Shown here one piece after another: positions 12,840-15,084 of a stretch of DNA of 15,084 bases. The first letter of the stretch is position 1. The number at the start of each line of letters is the position of its first letter. Origin of the DNA: CAZEPT01 sp964514225 (GTDB taxonomy: Bacteria > Patescibacteriota > Minisyncoccia > Phycocordibacterales > UBA9973). Both the position numbers and the translations under genes were made by a program. The notes below the pieces were generated by a model. That model was given only the letters and a program-made list of their open reading frames with translations, did not search any database and was not told the origin of the DNA. The DNA is taken from the NCBI GenBank assembly GCA_964514225.1, contig CAZEPT010000015.1, positions 1-15,084 of the forward strand. Reading direction: 5' to 3'.

Positions 12840-12871
12840 CAAAAACCACCCATATGGGTGGTTTTTGTTAT
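12836..12871. terminator. Perfect 36-bp palindromic terminator shared by rplI and rpmA
   Basis: A 16-nt arm (12836-12851) pairs perfectly with 12856-12871 around the loop ATAT. The core is ACCACCC/GGGTGGT, flanked by A5 and T5 tracts, so it works in both directions. The rplI stop codon (12837-12839) and the rpmA stop codon (12868-12870 on the plus strand) are mirror images inside the stem. Confidence 0.92.
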
Positions 12872-13143
12872 GCGACTACGTGAGCTTGTTTACGTTTTGT
12901 TGTTGTTCCGTCAAAGTTTGTTTTACGCTTATCTGTAAACTTAACAGTTCCAGGTTTGAGAGCAAATAATGTGTAGTCTTTTCCAACACCTACATTTTCT
13001 CCTGCCATAATTTTAGAACCTCTTTGTCGAACAATAATTGATCCTGCTTGTGCTTTTTCTCCTGCATAGAGTTTCGTTCCTAAATATTTTGGGTTCGAAT
13101 CTCGCAGGTTTCGGGCCGTTCCGGCCGCTTTCCTATGTGCCAT
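12868..13143 (-). CDS. rpmA: 50S ribosomal protein bL27
   Basis: bL27 reaches towards the peptidyl-transferase centre with its N-terminal tail. The 91-aa product starts directly MAHRKAAGTARNLRDSNPKY, the mature-type N-terminus, without the cleavable extension seen in Firmicutes. The family core RQRGSKIMAGENVGVGKDYT is clear. Length is normal. rplU (bL21), its usual neighbour, is absent here. The gene converges on rplI and diverges from the 13180-13668 gene; only 36 nt separate the two divergent start codons, so their promoters must overlap. Confidence 0.97.
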   Translation of the reverse strand: MAHRKAAGTARNLRDSNPKYLGTKLYAGEKAQAGSIIVRQRGSKIMAGENVGVGKDYTLFALKPGTVKFTDKRKTNFDGTTTKRKQAHVVA

Positions 13144-13164
13144 ACCTAATTTCTATTAATTAAA

Positions 13165-13173
13165 TGATATAAT
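13165..13173 (+). promoter_or_regulatory. Extended -10 promoter of the 13180-13668 gene
   Basis: TGA followed by a perfect TATAAT (13168-13173) forms an extended -10. Exactly 6 nt separate it from the ATG, so the A of the ATG is the predicted first transcribed base. No clear -35 is seen, which an extended -10 does not need. It lies in the 36-nt gap shared with rpmA. Confidence 0.65.
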
Positions 13174-13179
13174 AAATCT

Positions 13180-13668
13180 ATGGACACTATATCAAAAATA
13201 CAGGAGAAAATCAATAGTCTCTTGGATAAACGAGAAGTGCAAGCCTGTATTCATGTATTTTTCGTACTTTTATTGATGATTATCTCTTTTTTACTGGGTA
13301 AAATTTCAGAGCAGCCTGAATCTCTAAAGAACGCAAAAAGCATTCAAATATATCTACCAAATGGGGAATTAGTAACCCAAAATACTACTCTGCAAAGCCA
13401 AAGTCCACTCTCTGCCTATATTTTAGGAGGAGCTCAGAACGCTGTTATTCCAGCAAATGGTCCGGATATGAGCGAGCGCTTGAATGCAGTAGAAACAGTT
13501 TCATCACCGGAGGAGTCTAACCAGCTTTTTGGGTCCAAAAGTGGGAGCACGTACTATACGCCTGGGTGCAAGAGTGGAAATCGGGTAAAGATCGAAAACC
13601 GTGTCTACTTTGAAAATGAATCTGCAGCTGAAGATGAAGGCTATACTAAGTCTAAACTCTGCAAATAG
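13180..13668 (+). CDS. Membrane-anchored protein with an Ada-like C-terminal segment
   Basis: The 162-aa product has one membrane helix near the N-terminus (about residues 23-40, ending FLLGK) and a long, low-complexity polar linker. The C-terminal segment (about 117-161) reads FGSKSGSTYYTPGCKSGNR, then KIENRVYFENESAAEDEGY, ending in a Cys. This resembles the small Ada-type metal-binding fold (Y-x-x-x-x-C ... R-I ... F-x-s-x-x-x-A-x-x-x-G-Y ... C), but only two cysteines remain (Cys130 and Cys161), so zinc binding as in Ada is doubtful. The positive charges before the helix suggest the C-terminal part lies outside the cytoplasm, so a DNA-repair role is unlikely. Function unknown. Confidence 0.75.
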   Translation: MDTISKIQEKINSLLDKREVQACIHVFFVLLLMIISFLLGKISEQPESLKNAKSIQIYLPNGELVTQNTTLQSQSPLSAYILGGAQNAVIPANGPDMSERLNAVETVSSPEESNQLFGSKSGSTYYTPGCKSGNRVKIENRVYFENESAAEDEGYTKSKLCK

Positions 13669-13694
13669 ACTTTCAGCCTAATATTCTCTATACT
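13666..13694 (+). promoter_or_regulatory. Promoter of rpiB
   Basis: TAGACT (13666-13671, 4 of 6 consensus bases) and TATACT (13689-13694) are 17 nt apart, and 6 nt separate the -10 from the ATG, predicting a leaderless message. The -35 overlaps the stop codon of the upstream gene. Confidence 0.55.
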
Positions 13695-13700
13695 AAGTTC

Positions 13701-14165
13701 ATGAAAACTATCTATTTTGCGACTGATCACGCTGGATTTGAGCTTAAAAATAAACTCTCATCGTATGTGAAAGAACTCGGGTATACGATTAATGACGTAG
13801 GAGCACATGAATATAACGCAGATGATGATTACCCCGATTATGTTAACCTTGCTTCAGAAAGTGTTTCTCATGATATTGATGAAAGTATGGCAATTGTTTT
13901 GGGTGGTTCTGGTACAGGTGAAGCGATTGTCGCAAATAAGCATGCAGGGATCAGAGCATGCGTCTACTATGGAGGAGATCTAGATATTGTGAAGCTTGCT
14001 CGAAGGCACAATAATGCGAACATACTATCTCTTGGTGCTCGATTCCTTACAGATGAACAAGCTAAGGAAGCGGTTAAAATATTTTTAGAGACAGAATTTT
14101 CGGGCGAAGAAAGACACATCAGGAGAGTCAATAAAATTGATACATTAAATTTCCAAAATCTATGA
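13701..14165 (+). CDS. rpiB: Ribose-5-phosphate isomerase B
   Basis: RpiB interconverts ribose 5-phosphate and ribulose 5-phosphate in the pentose-phosphate pathway. The 154-aa product has the family start (IYFATDHAGFELKN, with Asp9 and His10), YPDY at 44-47, and the phosphate-binding loop GGSGTGEAIVANKHAGIRA. In E. coli RpiB the catalytic base is a cysteine just before this loop (CGTG); here that place is glycine and Glu74 stands in the loop, as in the Mycobacterium tuberculosis type (GGSGNGE), where glutamate is the base. The RRHNNANILSLGAR segment is intact. The stop codon overlaps the next start (ATGA), so it is translationally coupled to the Rpe-like gene. Confidence 0.93.
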   Translation: MKTIYFATDHAGFELKNKLSSYVKELGYTINDVGAHEYNADDDYPDYVNLASESVSHDIDESMAIVLGGSGTGEAIVANKHAGIRACVYYGGDLDIVKLARRHNNANILSLGARFLTDEQAKEAVKIFLETEFSGEERHIRRVNKIDTLNFQNL

Positions 14166-14860
14166 TACACAAAATTGTTCCCGGGGTACTTGCAGCGACT
14201 ATTTTAGATATCCGTACACATGTTGGGCAAGTTATAGAATATGTTCCGCTCGTACAACTCGATATCTGTGACGGTCTGTTTGTTCAAAATAAAACTTGGC
14301 CCTACAGTGGGTCAGACATGAGATTTTATAATGACATCTTAAATGAAGACGACGGCCTTCCATATTGGAATGAAGTTAATTACGAGCTCGACCTGATGGT
14401 CAAAGATGCTCATAAAAAATTCTTCACTGACTGGATCAAACTCGGCCCAACACATATGGTCTTTCATGTGGAAGCTGAGAGTCATGATGCGTTTCTTGTA
14501 TTCCTCGAGACTCTCGAACCATTTTATAAAGAAACTATTAAAATAGGACTTGCCATAGAAACACAAACTGACGTAGAAGTACTTCGTCCTTTTATTCCTC
14601 ATATTTCATACATTCAGTGTATGGGTATTGATGCCATTGGAAAACAAGGTGAACCATTTTCACAAAAAGCGATAGAGCAGATTAAACAGATTCAATCAGT
14701 CTATCCTGGAGTTGCTGTGACAGTAGATGGTGGAGTAAATGAACGCGTACTTAAAGAACTCGCCCAATACAATCTGGCTCGTTACGTTGTCGGTTCGGCA
14801 CTTTTTAGGTCTTTTGATACACAAGGGACGATTAGTGAATTTGAGAATATTGTCAGTTAA
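14162..14860 (+). CDS. Ribulose-phosphate 3-epimerase-like TIM-barrel protein
   Basis: The 232-aa product has the general plan of ribulose-phosphate 3-epimerase, which interconverts ribulose 5-phosphate and xylulose 5-phosphate. There is a first strand with VPGVLAA, then QLDICDGLFVQN (32-43), LDLMV (76-80), FHVEA (101-105), MGIDAIGKQGEPF (154-166), VDGGVN (188-193) and the closing GSALF (211-215). Two of the four usual metal ligands are changed: His of H-x-D is Gln32, and His of DVHLM is Asp77; Asp34 and Asp189 remain. There is also extra sequence between residues 44 and 72. Its position between rpiB and transketolase supports a pentose-phosphate role. It could be a divergent epimerase, perhaps with a different metal, or an enzyme on another sugar phosphate. 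I give no gene symbol for that reason. Confidence 0.85.
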   Translation: MIHKIVPGVLAATILDIRTHVGQVIEYVPLVQLDICDGLFVQNKTWPYSGSDMRFYNDILNEDDGLPYWNEVNYELDLMVKDAHKKFFTDWIKLGPTHMVFHVEAESHDAFLVFLETLEPFYKETIKIGLAIETQTDVEVLRPFIPHISYIQCMGIDAIGKQGEPFSQKAIEQIKQIQSVYPGVAVTVDGGVNERVLKELAQYNLARYVVGSALFRSFDTQGTISEFENIVS

Positions 14861-14864
14861 GATA

Positions 14865-14873
14865 TGGTAGAAT
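14865..14873 (+). promoter_or_regulatory. Extended -10 before the transketolase gene
   Basis: TGG followed by TAGAAT (14868-14873) forms an extended -10 whose end is 6 nt before the ATG, the same geometry as at rpiB and the 13180-13668 gene. No good -35 at normal spacing is seen. Confidence 0.45.
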
Positions 14874-14879
14874 AAAATT

Positions 14880-15084
14880 ATGAATTTAGACGACTCAAAA
14901 ATAAAACAGCTTGAGATACACGCTAACGATATTAGAACAAGCATTATTGAAATGCTCGTTGAAGCAAAAAGCGGACACACCGCAGGACCGCTCGGCATGG
15001 CTGACGTTTTTACCTATTTATATTTCCATGAATTAAAACACGACCCAAAAAATCCTTCTTGGGAAGAACGCGACCGTCTAGTCC
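14880..15084 (+). CDS. Transketolase, N-terminal part, cut by the window edge
   Basis: The open frame runs from the ATG at 14880 to the end of the window without a stop, giving 68 residues. It reads MNLDDSKIKQLEIHANDIRT, then EAKSGHTAGPLGMADVFTYLYF and DPKNPSWEERDRLV, which is the start of the thiamine-diphosphate-binding domain of transketolase (the GH-x-x-GPLGMAD segment is diagnostic). Transketolase moves two-carbon units between sugar phosphates and would use the products of rpiB and the Rpe-like enzyme just upstream. Whether it is a full-length enzyme or the N-terminal half of a split transketolase cannot be seen here. It starts 19 nt after the previous stop codon. Confidence 0.93.
   Translation, partial: MNLDDSKIKQLEIHANDIRTSIIEMLVEAKSGHTAGPLGMADVFTYLYFHELKHDPKNPSWEERDRLV

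Noticed and set aside
14163..14165. Alternative genetic code with TGA as Gly
   Set aside because: TGA ends rpiB at the expected place in an ATGA overlap with the next gene, and all coding regions read well with the standard bacterial code.
1..15084. CRISPR array, insertion sequence, prophage or toxin-antitoxin module
   Set aside because: I saw no regularly spaced direct repeats, transposase or integrase motifs, terminal inverted repeats around genes, phage proteins, or typical toxin-antitoxin pairs.

Overview
This 15 kb window looks like a chromosomal piece of a Candidate Phyla Radiation (Patescibacteria) bacterium, most likely of the Parcubacteria group. That placement is inferred from gene content and protein style; no 16S rRNA gene is present to test it. 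The supporting signs are a compact A+T-rich genome, a full F1Fo ATP synthase operon with a very short delta subunit, an RsmI without the usual C-terminal domain, orphan small proteins, almost no Shine-Dalgarno sequences, and several genes whose -10 box lies only 6-8 nt before the ATG. TGA is used as a stop codon (end of rpiB), which argues against the recoded Gracilibacteria/Absconditabacteria.

Layout. Positions 1-54 hold the 5' part of a tRNA-Glu(CTC) on the minus strand. A divergent unrecognised gene (189-839) follows and ends at a good intrinsic terminator. dnaJ (958-2046) is preceded by a 9-bp inverted repeat that covers its -35 box. A tRNA-Ile(GAT) at 2101-2175 sits only 28 nt before the ATP synthase operon atpZ-B-E-F-H-A-G-D-C (2204-9037), which has the canonical gene order. 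atpE is bracketed by two strong RNA hairpins. After a shared terminator come two small minus-strand genes (9074-9445 and 9536-9919), each with its own TTGACA-type promoter; they look like small alpha/beta, receiver-like proteins of unknown role.

The plus strand then resumes with rsmI (10111-10809) and an apparent operon of a small membrane protein, an S41/CtpA protease and rplI (bL9). This operon faces rpmA (bL27, minus strand); the two genes share a perfect 36-bp palindromic terminator that contains both stop codons. Divergent from rpmA is a membrane-anchored protein with an Ada-like C-terminal segment. The window ends in a pentose-phosphate cluster: rpiB with a Glu-type (mycobacterial-like) active site, an overlapping Rpe-like TIM-barrel gene in which two metal-ligand histidines are replaced, and the start of transketolase.

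How they work together. The main block makes ATP synthase, inferred to be proton-coupled. The last three genes form the non-oxidative pentose-phosphate branch. rsmI, rplI, rpmA and the tRNAs serve translation; dnaJ and ctpA serve protein quality control. I found no CRISPR array, transposon, phage module or clear new defence system. The most original signals are the hairpin-flanked atpE, the tRNA-led ATP synthase transcript, the leaderless-type promoters, the dnaJ operator, the tRNA-Ile with C at position 55, and the altered Rpe-like enzyme.
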